From: Atrichornis clamosus
Lineage: Eukaryota; Chordata; Aves; Passeriformes; Menuridae
NCBI GenBank assembly: GCA_013400975.1
Contig: WBMZ01006405.1
Span: 1-64,000 of the forward strand
DNA: 64,000 bases
Direction: 5' to 3'
The first letter of the stretch is position 1, and every line of letters starts with the position of its first letter. The notes under the pieces were generated by a model. The model did no database searches. It worked only from the letters and a program-made list of their open reading frames with translations, and was not told the DNA's origin. Positions 1 through 11,500 of this stretch are shown here, one piece after another. The position numbers were made by a program, and so were the translations under genes.

Positions 1-220
1 GGGGCGGGGCGGGGCGGGACGCGCGGGGCGCTCCGCCTGCCCTGCGAGAGCGCACGGCCCCCTGATTGGCCAGGGCCGGTCACGTGGCCGCGCATGTCCC
101 CGCGTCCCCTCGCACAGGCGCTGCCGCCGCTCCGCGCGATCCCGATCCCCATCCCCATCCCGATCCCCATCCCGATCCCGGGGCCCCGCTAGTGCCGCTG
201 GGGGCCGTGCAGGGCCGGCC
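1..220 (+). promoter_or_regulatory. GET1: GET1 CpG-island promoter and 5' UTR
   Basis: GC-rich, CpG-dense DNA runs straight into the GET1 start codon. It opens with tandem GGGGC units (1-18), which are Sp1/GC-box-like and G-quadruplex capable. An inverted CCAAT box (ATTGG, 65-69) follows. A C-rich tandem tract built on GATCCCCATCCC lies at about 139-180. No TATA box is visible. This fits a housekeeping CpG-island promoter, but the transcription start is not determined and the island continues off the left edge. Confidence 0.75.
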
Positions 221-310
221 ATGGCGGAGAGCGGCGCCTGGCTGCTGGTGCTCAGCGCCGTGTTCCTCTGCAACGCGCTCAAGATCCTGCTGCCCTCCTG
301 CTCCTCCATC
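221..310 (+). CDS. GET1: GET1 coding exon 1
   Basis: Residues 1-30: start codon and first membrane segment. The donor is GTGAGT at 311, phase 0. Confidence 0.95.
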
Positions 311-3300
311 GTGAGTGATGGCACCGCGCCCGCCCCGCGCCCGCCGCGGGTGGGGAAGCGGGGGGGGGGGCGCGGGCCCTCGGGTGGCTGGGAAGGGACC
401 CCAGGACGCGGGCAGGGCGTTAAGGGGGTTCCCCCACAGCTGAGCCACGGGGTGAACTGCGCGGGGAGCGGTGCCCGTTCGGGAGGGCTCCCGGTGCCCA
501 CAGCGTGCCCCCGGCTGTGACGGGCAGCGTCTGGTCCTGCTCCCGGCCTTGCGAGAGGAGAAGCTGACTCTGGAGGTGATGGAACCCAGCTCCCGCAGCC
601 CCGGTTACACCGGGTGCTGAAGTAAATTTCTGGGGAGTGAGCTACCGATGTGTTGTTAAGTGATTCTCCTGAGCCTCCAGCCCTTAGGAAGTGTCATGGA
701 ATCGTGGAATGTTTTGGGTTGGAAGGGATCTTCAAGATCTCCCCGTGCCACCCCCCGCCATGGGCAAGGACACCTTCCACTATCCCAGGGTGCTCAGAGC
801 TCCATCCAGCCTGGCCTTGGACGGTTCCAGGGATGGGGCATCCACAACTTCTCAGTTTTCATGGAATATGAAGGCCGGCTTAGCTCACTCTTCCATGTTT
901 CCAACAGATGGACATCCCCATTGTTGAGATGGGAGATCAGCGGATACAGAGATTAAGGAGCTGAGCCACTGTAGGAGTAAACCTTAAGTCTCAACCACTA
1001 ATCAGATGCCCCTGTTCTGATCTGAAGCATTCCTGTGGAAGCGTGGATAATGGAATTAAGGACAAATAAACTCTGTGACAGCCAGATAAACTCACATGTG
1101 TACAAACATGCTGAAATCCCTGTCGCTCTGCTCTTTCATGGAAATAACTTTGCTGGCACACAGATCAGTGTGCAGTGTTTGATATGGACAAAAATCCTGT
1201 AAAACTGAAATTACCCTCAGGAATTCGGGAAGATGAACTCGGTGTTACTAGAGAAGCCTGATGAAACAGGGGTGTATGAGGAGTGTCTGAGGGCACTTGG
1301 TCTGTCCAGCTGGAGCAGAGCAGACTCAGCTCAGACCTCTCCAGGTGCTGCTGCTCCTCCCGAGGGGCAGCTCCGATCTCTGCTCCCTGGGACAGGGACA
1401 GCACCCCGGGAAGGGCTGGAGCTGTGTCAGGAGAAGTTTAGGTGGGATATCAGGAAAAGGTTCTTCCCCCAGAGGTGCTGGGCACTGACCAGGCTCCCCA
1501 GGGAATGGGCACGGCCCCAAGGCTGCCAGAGCTCCAGGAGCCTTTGGACAACGCTCCCAGGGATGCACAGGCTGGGGTTGGTGGGGGGTCTGTGCAGGGC
1601 CAGGGGTTAGAATTTGATGATCCTTGTGGGTCCCTTCCAACTCAGATGTTCTGTGATTCTATGAAAACCTCTGCTCAGCTTTCTGCAGTGGTTTGTGAGT
1701 GAAAGTGGTGTTGATGTTCTAACTGGCTGCAAGCCTGAGCACAGCATCTGTGGGGAACAAATTACAAGTGTCTCAGGAAAGCTGGAAAGATTTCTGAGGA
1801 ACAGCAAGAAAAAGATTTTGTGTCCTTTCTGTCTTCATTTCCGTGGCAAACAGAGTTCATGAACCGACAAGCAGGTGGTGCCTTGAGAAAAGAAATTAGG
1901 AAAGTAAAGGAAAGGGAGAAAATGTTGGAATACTTGGCTGCTGGAGCTGGAAATGGGAGTGATCACAGAATCATTTAGGTTGGAAAAGACCTTCAAGATC
2001 TTTGAGTTCAGCTTGAGGCCATTTCTTCGTGTTTTGTCACTTGTTGCCTGGGAGAAGAGACTGACCCCACCTGGCTACAGCCTCCTGCCAGGGACTTGTA
2101 GAGAGCAGTGAGGTCCCCCCTGAGCCTCCTTTTCTCCAGGCTGAGCCCCCCCCAGCTCCCTCAGCTGCTCCCCACAGATGCCTCCCAGCTCTCCAGACCC
2201 TTTCCCAGCTCTGTGCCCTCCTCTGGACACGCTCCAGCCCCTAATCCAGCCCCTGATTGATGAGGAAGGGTCATAGCTGGAGCTGGGAAGAGCAGTAGTG
2301 GTGGAGGAAGCTGGGAAGAACAGTGGTGGTCCTGCTCCTGCACCTGCCAGGGGCTTGGCATCCCAGCAGTGGCAGGGAGGGAGGGCAGCAGTTCCACCCG
2401 GGATGAGGCCTGGGTGGTTTGAAAAGTCTTGGAAGGCAGCAGGAGAGTGGGGAGAGGAAAGCAGAGATAGAGGAGGAAAATGCAGTTTAAAAATAGTTGA
2501 AAATATAGTTAGAATAGTCAGAAAAGTTGAAAATTGTTGCCCTACAGGGATGGTGAAACCTTTTGTTTCAGTCAGAACAAGAAAGTAAAATATCTTTGGC
2601 TTTTAAAACCTCTTTAAGTTGTTATCCAAGGATTTCTTGCATCTTGACGAAAGGGTATTTTTTATGGGAGGCTTTTGAAATCATACTTTACACGCTTTAA
2701 AGCAAATCAGTGGAATTCTGGATCAATAAGTGATAGTATTTCCTCACTTCCTAGATATCCAGACTGTTACAGCAGGATGCAGAGCAAGAATCCCAGATGA
2801 GAGCTGAGATTCAGACCATGAAGCAAGAGCTTGCAACCATCAGTATGATGGATGAGTTTGCCAGATACGCCCGGCTGGAAAGAAGGATTAACAAAATGAC
2901 TGACAAGCTCAAAACCCACGGTACAGCCCAACGTCTGCTCCCTCTGCCAGAAGGAAAAACGTTTTCTGTTTCTGAAACACGTTTTGTCAAGAGCGTTTTC
3001 ACTTCTCAGTATATTTATCTTTCAAAATGTTCTTCCTCCTTTTATCAATTTTCAGTGTTCCCTTCTTTCTTTCTTTTCTTCTTCAAACTATTTGGAGAAC
3101 TTGCTTTTGTCTTTCCAGGATTTTCCTGGGCTTCCCTGTGTAATTATTTGTTCTTTCTCAGTGATGCTGATCACTGAATCATGTTTTGAGTAAGTCAAGA
3201 AAGAAACTACAGTGTGATACAGAGCTAGCAGTTTGCTGCAGGGGGGTATTTTTAATAGATAGAAGTCATTTAAAAAGAGATTTTAAAACAGTGTAATGTC

Positions 3301-5661
3301 CTGCCTTGAAGAGTAAAATGCTAAAAAAATTACTAATTTTATGTAATTATAATTAACTATTATAAGTAATTGAAAGTTTTTTTTTTTCTTTAACAGTGAA
3401 GGCACGAACTGCTCAATTAGCCAAAATAAAGTGGGTTATAAATATCGTATTCTACATATTACAGGTAAGCAACTATTTTGTTATGGATACAAATTAAAGC
3501 AAATCCTCAGTAGTGTTACAGTTCTCTCCCCAGTTTATTGGCCCAGGACTGCTCACTCAGGGTTCCCCCAGCTCAGGGAGGACGTGGAGCTGCTGGAGAG
3601 AGGCCAGAGGAGGCCCCAGGATGAGCAGAGGGATGGAGCAGCTCTGCTGGGAGGAAAGGCTGGGAGAGCTGGGATTGTTCAGCCTGGAGAGGAGAAGCTT
3701 TGGGGTGACCTCAGTGTGGCCTTGCAGGGCCTGAAGGAGCCACAGGAAACATGGAGAGAGACAATTTCCAAGGGATGGAGGGCCAGGACACAGGGAATGG
3801 CTTCCCACTGCCAGAGGGCAGGGATAGATGGGATATTGGGAAGGAAGTGTTCCCTGGGAGGGTGGGGAGGCCCTGGCACAGGGTGCCCAGAGAAGCTGTG
3901 GCTGCCCCTGGATCCCTGGAAGTGTCCAAGGCCAGGTTGGACAGGGCTTGGAGCAACCTGGTCAGGTGGAAGGTGACCCTGCCCACGGCAGGGGTTTGGA
4001 ACCGGATGATCTTTAAGGTCCCTTCCAACCCAAACCATTCCATGATTCCAGAGAGACAGTGCTTGTCAAACAGAAACAGTTTCTGGAAATGGAAGGGAGA
4101 TGCTGCTGATAAAATCTGGTTGTTGAGGATGGAAGTTTTGACTTTCATTTCAGCTCTGTGTTTCTAGTTTTGGGGTGACAAAATTGTCTTAGCTCTTTAA
4201 TCACTGGGATTATTTTATATATGGCACCAAATCCAGGCAAGTTCTGCTGCATGTAAATATATTGTACTTTTGGTTTTGGAAACAAAATTTACTTTTGCTG
4301 AGGATGCAAATCTCCACGGACAGCTGCCACACATTTCCCCACGGTGCCTCATCAGATTGTCCCTGTAGTTCTGACTTGATGCCAAAGAATTTCCTGCTAA
4401 CAAGGATGGCTGTGGTCACCCTGAAGATCTCCTTAGGGGACTGTTAAAGTGAGTTGGATTCCTGGCAGGAAAAAACTAAGGCTTAAAAAAGTCATCAGAA
4501 CTTAACAAATACTGTGATTATATTTGTCTCTGCTGGATTGGAACCAGGGTCTTGGAAGAAAACAGTTCTCACTGGTACCTCCTAATATTTTGTATAAATT
4601 TAAGGTCATACTGAACTTAAAAATATTTTGAACTTGCCCAAGAACAAGACAAAATAACAAAGAAACAGCTCCCTTTAATTAGAATTCATTATTTACTGCT
4701 TCCAAGCAGCACTGGGAATGTCCTTTGATGTCTGTTATTATTCCAGCTAATGGAAATGTCCCTTGCAGGCTGCCCTGATGATCTCTCTGATTTGGAAGTA
4801 CTATTCCGAGCCAGTCACGGTGCTTCCCAGCAAGTGGCTGGCCCCGCTGGAGCGCCTGGTGGCCTTCCCTACGGGAGTGGCAGGTGAGGAAAAGGACATT
4901 CCCGAGCCTGCGGTGACCTAAAGCATCCCTGGATTAGCTGCTCTTCCCTTCTGGCTCCCTGAGCACAGGGAGGAGTTCCAACCTGTGATCAGCTCTTCCC
5001 TGTGTGTTCAGTTCTTGTTGCTCGAACTGACGATGAAATGGGGTTTTGGCATTTTTATTTCCGCTCAAGCACAGCGTTGCCCTTATCTATAGTGAGTACA
5101 CCCTGGGGAAGATTTAAGTCAGAAAACCACCCTAAAGGCAGTTCCTTCATGTGTGTGCTATGAATAGCTATGTACTTAAAAAAAGGCTGATTTAAATTTC
5201 AGAGGAAATGTGCTTTTTACCTCTGTGGAATTCTGAATTTAGGTTCAGGCAAAGCATTCTGTGACTTGCCAGGCCTTTACCTTCAGCACTTCAGATGTTT
5301 TCTGTTAGGTCCACAGCAAATGTTTTTAGCTGTGGGGTGCACCCACCAAATTTTGGCCGGTATTTGTGTGTTTGGTACTCTTTACCCAAGACAATCCAGA
5401 GTTTTTTGGGACCGGCATGGAGTTACCATTTCTTGAAGAGACCCATTTGTATACAAAGAGATTTTTGTTCCTGTTCGCTTCATAACTTCTGAGTTTCATT
5501 TTCTACACTTCCAAGGTTGTTTCCAGATGCACGTGTGCCTCAGGGTTATCGATCCAATGACTCAAACCATGTTTCTCTCTCTTCCAGGTGGTGTGGGAAT
5601 TACGTGCTGGCTCGTGGTCTGCAATAAAGTTGTGGCTATCATGCTACACCCCTTCAGCTGA
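221..5661 (+). CDS. GET1: GET1 (WRB), guided entry of tail-anchored proteins factor 1; five coding exons
   Basis: GET1 with CAMLG forms the ER membrane receptor that takes tail-anchored proteins from the GET3 (TRC40) ATPase and inserts them. Joined exons 221-310, 2755-2920, 3397-3464, 4769-4883 and 5588-5661 give 513 nt, 170 aa plus stop; the human protein is 174 aa. All introns are GT-AG with matching phases. A hydrophobic N-terminal segment (about 7-25) is followed by a cytosolic coiled coil (about 35-93, containing DEFARYARLERRINKM), the part that contacts GET3 in the family. Two further membrane segments lie at about 98-119 and 148-166. The C-terminus ends in LHPFS as in other vertebrates. 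The ATG at 221 is the first in a CpG-island exon and gives an N-terminus of family length. The paralog question does not arise, since this is a single-copy family. Confidence 0.97.
693..855 (-). mobile_element. CR1 LINE 3'-end fragment
   Basis: The + strand shows the reverse complement of a CR1 3' end: a TCATGGAATCGTGGAATG-type tail, then GGGTTGGAAGGGATCTTCAAG, then a CATCCAGCCTGGCCTTGGA block. It is 5'-truncated, as usual for CR1. Confidence 0.9.
1270..1665 (+). mobile_element. CR1-like LINE 3' fragment (tail type with GATGATCCTTGTGGGTCCC)
   Basis: In sense orientation, degraded reverse-transcriptase C-terminal sequence is followed by the tail GATGATCCTTGTGGGTCCC and CTGTGATTCTATG. The same tail type recurs near 15060 and 21030. 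Confidence 0.8.
1964..2255 (-). mobile_element. CR1 LINE fragment
   Basis: Reverse-complement CR1: a CACAGAATCATTTAGGTTGG tail, then the CTCCTTTTCTCCAGGCTGAG and CAGCTCCCTCAGCTGCTCC blocks typical of one CR1 subfamily. Confidence 0.85.
2755..2920 (+). CDS. GET1: GET1 coding exon 2
   Basis: Residues 31-85 plus one base of codon 86, most of the coiled coil. The acceptor is CTAG at 2751-2754; the donor after CCACG is GTACAG at 2921. Confidence 0.95.
3397..3464 (+). CDS. GET1: GET1 coding exon 3
   Basis: Completes Val86 and encodes through Gln108, entering the second membrane segment. The acceptor has a long T tract ending TTTAACAG; the donor is GTAAGC at 3465. Confidence 0.95.
3465..4768 (+). 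other. GET1: GET1 intron 3
   Basis: Contains one long sense CR1 (about 3565-4050). The remaining roughly 700 bases show no coding or structured signal beyond the acceptor CCTTGCAG. Confidence 0.85.
3565..4050 (+). mobile_element. CR1 LINE, 3' about 490 bp
   Basis: Sense CR1 with RT C-terminal coding remnant (GTGGAGCTGCTGGAGAGAGG, GGGATTGTTCAGCCTGGAGA), then the 3' UTR and the tail CCTTCCAACCCAAACCATTC. The frame is interrupted, so it is inactive. Confidence 0.93.
4769..4883 (+). CDS. GET1: GET1 coding exon 4
   Basis: Residues 109-146 plus one base: end of the second membrane segment and the luminal loop (KYYSEPVTVLPSKW). The donor is GTGAGG at 4884. Confidence 0.95.
4884..5587 (+). other. 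GET1: GET1 intron 4
   Basis: About 700 bases without a recognisable repeat or coding signal; it ends in a pyrimidine-rich acceptor, TCTCTCTTCCAG. Confidence 0.8.
5588..5661 (+). CDS. GET1: GET1 coding exon 5 with stop
   Basis: Completes Gly147 and encodes GVGITCWLVVCNKVVAIML (third membrane segment), HPFS and TGA (5659-5661). Confidence 0.96.
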
Positions 5662-6795
5662 AGGAATCCCAGTAATCCCTGGAGTCCTCAACTGCATTTG
5701 CATTATCACTGTTTTCAATTAAATTAACAAAAAGGGACAGTTGTCTTTCGTGAGACAAAGTCTGAGACAATCCTTGTTATTCCATTTGGATATCAGTCAG
5801 TGTTCCTTTCGATTTCTCTTTCCTGAGTTTGTCCTCCGGTTTGGTGGTCGGTTTTGAAAGAACAGCACTGCTGGTTACAGAACCTCATGTTGGGTCTGTT
5901 CCTGGCAGAACCACGAGATTTTGTCATGGCCTACTGCCAGCAACATCTAAAAGTGTTGGATTTGTGTTTTGAAGTGGGAAGTGTGCTGGCATTAGGAATT
6001 AATTTGGGAGCTTGGCTGTTTCTTTGCTGTGTAACGTGGTAGTTTCACCCCGAGGTGGGATCGTGCTTGGTGACCGGTGGGACTTAAAGGGCAGAGGGAG
6101 GTGCTTGGGTTGGCTCAGGGTACAACAGAGTTTCCTTGTTATTTTTTACCCTAAAATTGGAATATTCTTGGGCTCTCCCAAAAATCGAGCTATTGATATG
6201 TTCAGTCAATTTTTTTTATCTATTAAGAGACTCCTTCAGCTGCCAAACACAGGATGGCTGGATACTTTTTCCTCCCTGACTTCTAAAATTCATGGAACAC
6301 TTGAACTTTTTCCTACTGTTATGGACAAATGACCTTTCCTTCTGTGTCAATGTTTTCTGCTTCCCAAACTGAGGATCACTGAAAATATTTCCTTCCATGT
6401 TTTGGGAGGAAAGGTCTGGCCAACCTTCTCAAGCTCCCTGATAATAAAGTAAAAAGACAGAGTTGTTGCTGCAGAGGTGATGCTGATTTAGCTTCCCACT
6501 CTGGAATTCCCACGGAGGAATGCATCTGTTCTGCTACTCCTGCAGGAAGGAAGGGGCCAGGATCCCTCCAAAATTAGCACTGCCCAGAGGAAAAAGGTCA
6601 TGTTATGTTCTGTGTATATATGGATTAAATGTTTTTTGGGGTTTTTTTTAATATTAATTTAAAAATTGGGGTTTTATATTAGGGATTACATTTAACCAAC
6701 ATGAAAATAAATACCAAGGAAAAAAATGTTGTGATTGAATGTAATGTATAATTGTGGTTTTATTAAGGAAATAAAGCTTTTCAACCCATTTTAGG
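5662..6795 (+). other. GET1: GET1 3' UTR and polyadenylation signals
   Basis: Non-coding sequence after the GET1 stop. Candidate poly(A) signals are ATTAAA at 5718-5723, AATAAA at 6444-6449 and AATAAA at 6770-6775. Which is used cannot be told from sequence; the last would give a 3' UTR of about 1.1 kb. Confidence 0.6.
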
Positions 6796-7888
6796 TTTTC
6801 TGATCCCTTTTTTAATGTTAACTGCAGTTTTCCTAAAACAAACCCCACAAAAAACCCCCAAACAAACCCAAAATGACAAAACAAACTCAAAATTCACAAA
6901 TTCAAGCCAGAACAACCCCTCTGTGTTTGTGCATGAGGAAATACTGTTGGAATCAACTGGACTAATTTATTTTTTTAATTATTTTTTAAAACTTTTGAAA
7001 TGCTGCTGCGAGCAGCTTCAGCTCTAGATGTCTTTGTATACTGCAAAGCTTTTGCAGTATAATTATTGAAGTTTTTGTGATTGCTACTGCCTTTTAAAAT
7101 TAACAGAATACACCTAAATTTTCTGAACTTGACACCATTTTAGCAAGTGTTTAATGAATTATTATGAGGAGCAACACACAGTCCTCCTCCCCTTGCTTAC
7201 ATAACCTCACACACAGGATTTTTAACGGCTTTTTGGGGACTGGCTATGCCTGGCTTCTCCAAAACAATAGTTTCCTCTTGCACATTCATCTTTGGAAGTC
7301 AGCTGGGGAAGTTACCAGGCAAACTGCTTTGATAAGTTCTAACAGTGGGAAAGAACGAGGCTTTAGAGGTTTCTAACGCTCATGAAAACAATGTAGGAGC
7401 AAATTATTTTTATTATGTGTGAATTCTGGAAGCTGTTTCGGGAGTGAAGAAACCAAAAAAGTATTTTCTTTTACTGCATTGTTGGTCCTAACCCAGTAGT
7501 GAACCTTACGAAAGCAGGTCGCTCACGTCAGCGAGCTGACAACTACCCAGCTTCCAAATTCCAGCTGCTTGGGAATGCAAAAGCCTGGCAGTTCCCAAAC
7601 AAGGACTAACTTGGACAGCTGGTAACAGGTAAAAATGTTCAGGAACTCTTAGTACAATGCATTTACATGGATACACGCCACAGAAGATTGTTCTTTGTGC
7701 CACCTCATTGGACTGTTGTTTTGGGAGAATCATGGAAAGGAATTGCCAGTGCTTGTAAGGTTTGATACACATTTAATAAAGGTAAAACATTTGGGTTTTA
7801 ACAATCTAGATGTTTAAATTTTCTAAAGGTCAGCTGATGTACTTAACCAACTGTCAGGAATAGTTTGCGTCTTCTCAGGAGTTTATTC
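6796..7888. other. Convergent spacer between GET1 and LCA5L, including the LCA5L 3' UTR
   Basis: The two genes end tail-to-tail here. On the minus strand, ATTAAA (7771-7776) and AATAAA (7409-7414) are candidate LCA5L poly(A) signals. AT-rich; no repeat or ORF of note. Confidence 0.6.
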
Positions 7889-8583
7889 CTAGCCATGAGC
7901 GTTGGGCGCTTCCCGTTCCGCGCTCGTCACGGAGTTTGGAATTTGGCTTGTGCCATCCTGCATCCCTCGCTCCTCTGTCTTCATTTGTCTCGTGCTGGAA
8001 CTCGAAGCGGCGTCTCTTTGAAAACAGCCTTCTCCAAAGAGCTCTTTCATGAGGTGTTTTTTCCTTTCAGCAAAAGCCAGGTGGGTGCAGCCCCGTGCTC
8101 CAGGGGCCGCGTTCTTCTGCCGCCGGGGAGGCACTTGGCCAAAAGATGGTTCGTAGCCCCCAAAGGAGATCTTCCCTCTGGATTCAGCTGTTCCACTGCA
8201 GCCCCGACCTGCCTGTCTCAGGCTGCACACACTGCCTGGTTTGGATTTTGTGCCTGATGTATGAAGCCCCCGATGCAAGTTCTCAGTGGCTTCTGAGAAT
8301 ATGAGGGGTTTTTTCAGCCTAATGGGTTCTTTCTTTGGAATTGTACATTCGCTCCTGGCTTTCTTTTTTTGCTGTTCAGCTGGCTTTTTCTTTTCTTTTT
8401 CAGCTTCTTCCACTGCATCTCCCTCTTGATTGTTCTCTTTTATGCTGTGACTTTGAGGACTTTGTTCAGTTTTCATCAGATTTTTCAACTCCTCTTTAAG
8501 AAATTCTGTCTCTTTTCCCATTTCTTTCATAAATTCTGAAAAAGTGTATTCTTCCATCAGTAGCCTGCCCTCCCTTAGGTACT
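7889..8583 (-). CDS. LCA5L: LCA5L last coding exon
   Basis: The acceptor CACAATATTTCAG precedes 8583 and TAG is at 7889-7891. It encodes about 231 residues: a charged Glu/Lys region (EEAEKEKKKPAEQQKKKA), then FSEATENLHRGL and GYEPSFG, both shared with vertebrate LCA5L. The last roughly 45 residues are Ser/Thr-rich and poorly conserved. An upstream in-frame ATG at 8620 lies before the splice acceptor and is therefore intronic. Confidence 0.92.
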
Positions 8584-11500
8584 CTGAAATATTGTGGGGT
8601 TTAAGAACATAAAGAGCCATGAAGTTTTAATCAGAGCAAGTACCACATCCTTATTTCACTGCTTCTGTTGTTATTATTGATGGTATTTCAAATACCATTT
8701 ATAATAAATACAACAGGATGGGGCAAGATTTAAACAAGATCATTTTGCCATTGAATCCAAGTTAGTACCTTCGTTTTTACTTTTTAAATGATGTTGAATT
8801 TAATTAAATGAATTTAGCTGCAATTATATACAGTAATGGCTAAATAGAGTGCCAGAAAAGTCATCTACAATGGAACAGAGAAACCATGTGAGATCTGAAC
8901 TCTAATTGTCATTTTTTTTGCTTTTAAGTGGTACTTAGATACATGCAGGATTTCCTTTCCCTTAATTCACAACACAGTTGCTTTTGTCGGGCAGAATACA
9001 CAGCAACTCTGTCACTTGTGACAGAAATGAGGTGGCTCCACTTTTTAGAAGGAAAAGCAATGTGTGAGTGACCCGGGATCACCTGTTTCACCTCTGCAAA
9101 CGTGAGACCTTGAGGTCTCCTGCCATTTGTACATATTTAGCACCATGGCATTCAGACCTCTGTTCTTCCTACAAGCCTTACCTTAACAGAAATAACAGGG
9201 GTATTTCTAGAAAGAAAAACTCAGATGAGGGATCAGAGGCACTGGCTGCTTCTTTCCTCTGTTCTATAGAATTTCTTCAGAATAAGGGTGTTTACAGATG
9301 AGCCCCTTGCATATAACTGTTCCATATAACTTTTCCATGAGAACACGGTCAGTGGCCAAGATTTACATAAAATCTCTTTGCAGTGATCCCTGAAAAGAGG
9401 AGATACTCCCAGCTCTTGGAGTGCTTTGCCTTTCCCAGAAATACATGTTCACATCAGCTGTGATGAAGATTCACAACTCTCAGTTTGAGGTCAGTGTTTG
9501 ATTAGTGTGGAATCAACAACTGTTCATTACACTTTGACAGACAAAGCACTGCATTTTTACCAACCTGACCAGGAAGTGCTTTTGGAAGAAGAGCAGGATG
9601 CAGAGTTGCTGGGCTGTCAGTGCAGCACCACCAGCAGCTGCATTTTCCAAACCAAATGCTTCTGTGATTTCACTGACACTCCACACATCATTTGGAACTA
9701 GTTCCTGTCAGTCAGGTGCCAGCCAATGGCTGTCAGACCCACGTAAATCACCAGTACTACTGGTAATTTGAAAAGATCAGGAGAATTTCTGAGAAAAACA
9801 TTAAACATACCTCTGTGTGTTCTATTAGAAGTTTCTGGTGTTGGTATTTTCTTGGTTGATTGCTTTTCTGTTCTACACTGGGCATCTGAGCACGCTTCAC
9901 TTGCTTTAGCTTCTTCATCTTTATCTTCTGAAGGCTTTTTCTCCTATAATTGGCAATTAAAGGTAAAAATAACGAGGGAATGCTTGTTTAGTGACTTTTA
10001 AAAGTACACAGTGAGTGCAATACTTATAAAAAGATTAGTAATTTTTAGTGCTGTTACATTCTTATTTTGCAGCACAGTATTTTTTCTGTACTATAGTTAC
10101 ATTCATGCAAAATCCACATCCCAGGAAGTTAAGATGATGGATCAGGCTATTCAGGCATTTTACTGCAACTTAGGGAATAACATACATCTTAGCTGAGAGT
10201 TCAAACAGGGGGTTGGATTTGGACCCAGATCTTTCCCACCTTTATCAGCTGGGTTAGACTTTTTTCTATTTCCTGGTGCTGTGACAGAGGCAGTTCTCTA
10301 AAACTCTCCTTATCTACTTGCACTGATCTGTTTACTGTCAGACCTGTTGAATAGGAAAATCATTAGCAATAAGTAGTTTCTGGAATTAGATTGTTGATAT
10401 AGACAAAAGATGTCTCTGACAGCTGACAATACTGGTATTTGGCCTAGGATTTAAACATTTTTTATAATGCATGTCTTAATGCCCATTAAGAATAAGAATA
10501 ATAAAGAAATTACTTGTTCTGCCCGATCTATAAATGCTGAAATTGGACACAGACAGCTACCTGTACTTTCATCAGTACATCAGTACATCCTGAAAGCACT
10601 TATATACATAAATACATATAAAAGTATACTACAAAGTCCTGTTCAGATAGAACATGTAAAATCAGACAAATGTGTCTATGACCCAGAGCCCATGTGGGCT
10701 TAACTTTTGGTTCCATTCAAGTGTAAATTTAAGAGGTCTGGTATGAAGCCTCAGATTTCAGTTTCCTAAATTTGGATCTTTATGGAACCCAACTCATCAT
10801 AGGAAATGCTTAACACTGTTTGAATTATACAGACTTTGGAAGAGATTCCAAGGGAGGGATTGAATGAGACGTTTAAAGAAATGGCTGGATGTGAGATGAA
10901 GAAGATGAGTATATTGCTCTTTTACTCTGTTTTTTGAATAATTTTGACGTGAGTACAGTAGCTGAGAAAGTTCCTACCACAGCAGGAAAAACGGGATCTT
11001 GCCCACATCCCTTATTCCCAGCTTTGAACTCAGAAACCAAAGGAAGACTCCCCATAAAAATGGTTCCGTTCCAGTGTTGGCAGCTGGGTGGCGATAAGGG
11101 CGCTGGTGAGGGTCGCTCTTGGAGGAATGGCTCCGACGGCTCGGGGGGAATGGGAAAGCTTTCCCAGTTCCCCCAGCAGCTCTTCCAGCCGGGATCGGCG
11201 GAGCGTTCCCCGTGTTCGGGCCTAGGGGGCGCTGCCCCCCCAGGTGAGCCGCTGCCACCTGCTCGCGCTGCGCTCCCGGCAGGAGCTTCCGGAATTCATG
11301 GCTCCATCCAATAAATCCATTCCAGTTACGCGCACACAGCTTTCTGACCACCTAGGGAAGCCTCCCTCCAGCCATTTCTCAGGAGTGTTAAAAAAAAACG
11401 CAGCCCCAAATTTCGTTTTTAGTTTCCCGCTGGCTAAAAGCTTTTGTGGACGTCGACTTGGAAATAATGGCCTGGAGAGGCAGCTCTTTAGGAATCTGTT

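Larger units (their letters stand above)
311..2754 (+). other. GET1: GET1 intron 1
   Basis: The CpG island extends into the first few hundred bases, including a G10 run near 361. The rest holds three CR1 fragments (693-855, 1270-1665, 1964-2255) and unremarkable AT-rich sequence before the acceptor at 2753-2754. Confidence 0.85.

Noticed and set aside
10974..11351. 125-residue minus-strand ORF over the intronic CpG patch as the missing LCA5L exon
   Set aside because: No resemblance to lebercilin-family sequence and no splice sites in the needed phase; the frame is open mainly because of GC content.
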